From Pseudomonas chlororaphis subsp. aurantiaca (lineage in GTDB: Bacteria > Pseudomonadota > Gammaproteobacteria > Pseudomonadales > Pseudomonadaceae), in NCBI RefSeq assembly GCF_013466605.1, contig NZ_CP059162.1, forward strand, positions 2,108,001 through 2,172,000: a stretch of 64,000 bases of DNA, in the 5' to 3' direction. This document shows positions 63,911 through 64,000 of this stretch, piece by piece. The stretch's first letter is position 1, and each line of letters begins with the position of its first letter. A program made the position numbers and the translations under genes. The notes under the pieces are model-generated. The model worked only from the letters and a program-made list of their open reading frames with translations, did not search any database and was not told where the DNA came from.

Positions 63911-64000
63911 ATGCCTCGAGCACTTGAGCTGGCTGCCTCGCAGCCCTGGCTGATGCTGCCCGACGCGCTGGACAACTTGCTGACCATCTCCGACCGCATG
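63911..64000 (+). CDS. Prophage S49-type head maturation protease (5' end only)
   Basis: Thirty codons are visible: MPRALELAASQPWLMLPDAL, then DNLLTISDRM. GAGGAA precedes ATG 63911. This N-terminus and its place after the portal fit the S49 (lambda gpC-like) capsid maturation protease. The catalytic part is outside the window. Confidence 0.65.
   Translation, partial: MPRALELAASQPWLMLPDALDNLLTISDRM

Overview
The window is a GC-rich Pseudomonas chromosome segment, most like the P. fluorescens group. About 44 kb of core genome is followed by the left 19 kb of a lambda-like prophage that runs off the right edge. The genus call rests on gene order: uup, uspA, fadBA, topA, sulA-lexA, psrA, nagZ, a methylthioinosine phosphorylase gene, mfd and a PA3001-type GAPDH, then apbE, sth, a GDPD gene, pilZ and lolCDE, then copSR, a cupredoxin gene, queF, mlaA, rssB-rssC, tal and dusA. 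From memory this matches the P. aeruginosa PA3020-PA2986 and PA2810-PA2795 blocks. The nqr operon that normally sits beside apbE is absent here. Core region 1 (1-20 kb) holds a truncated lytic transglycosylase gene, the ABC-F ATPase gene uup, a universal stress protein, fatty-acid beta-oxidation (fadBA), topoisomerase I, the SOS pair sulA-lexA with two perfect LexA boxes, the fatty-acid-responsive regulator psrA with two overlapping operators on its promoter, the wall recycling enzyme NagZ and a purine salvage phosphorylase. Core region 2 (17-35 kb) holds a leftward snf2-csiV-mfd operon, a long GAPDH, an MFS symporter, apbE, sth, a phosphodiesterase, a PilZ protein and the LolCDE lipoprotein exporter, ending in a REP element. 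Core region 3 (34.6-43.5 kb) holds a copper two-component system divergent from its cupredoxin target, queF, a HAD protein that lacks its nucleophile, the outer-membrane lipid protein MlaA, the RssB/RssC partner-switch pair and transaldolase. The prophage is inserted in the 5' end of dusA (about 44.6 kb), next to a dusA-type tyrosine integrase. Rightward from there come a small membrane-anchored cargo gene and a leftward early block (PrtN-like activator, Zn-finger peptide, PAPS-reductase-like protein, cytosine methyltransferase with a second gene overprinted on it). A second cargo gene and a second leftward operon follow, which includes another PrtN-like protein and small DNA-binding proteins. 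Next are a HEPN-type cargo gene, an autocleavable CI-type repressor divergent from a Cro-like gene, a CII-like regulator, a TraR/DksA zinc finger protein, a primase-helicase and a Q-like late regulator. A 530-bp repeat-rich gap then leads to a candidate late promoter and terminator, a holin, terminase small and large subunits, gpW, the portal and the start of the S49 protease. Matching TAACC-N5-GGTTA palindromes lie in the promoters on both sides of the immunity region, so one repressor probably controls both early operons. The most unusual signal is the methyltransferase locus (48026-48791). A second full-length frame starts 4 nt after dcm, carries its own recognisable phage-family motifs, and its stop codon overlaps the next gene's start. 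Three AT-richer cargo genes at transcription-unit boundaries, one with an RxxxxH HEPN signature, are candidate phage-defence genes.
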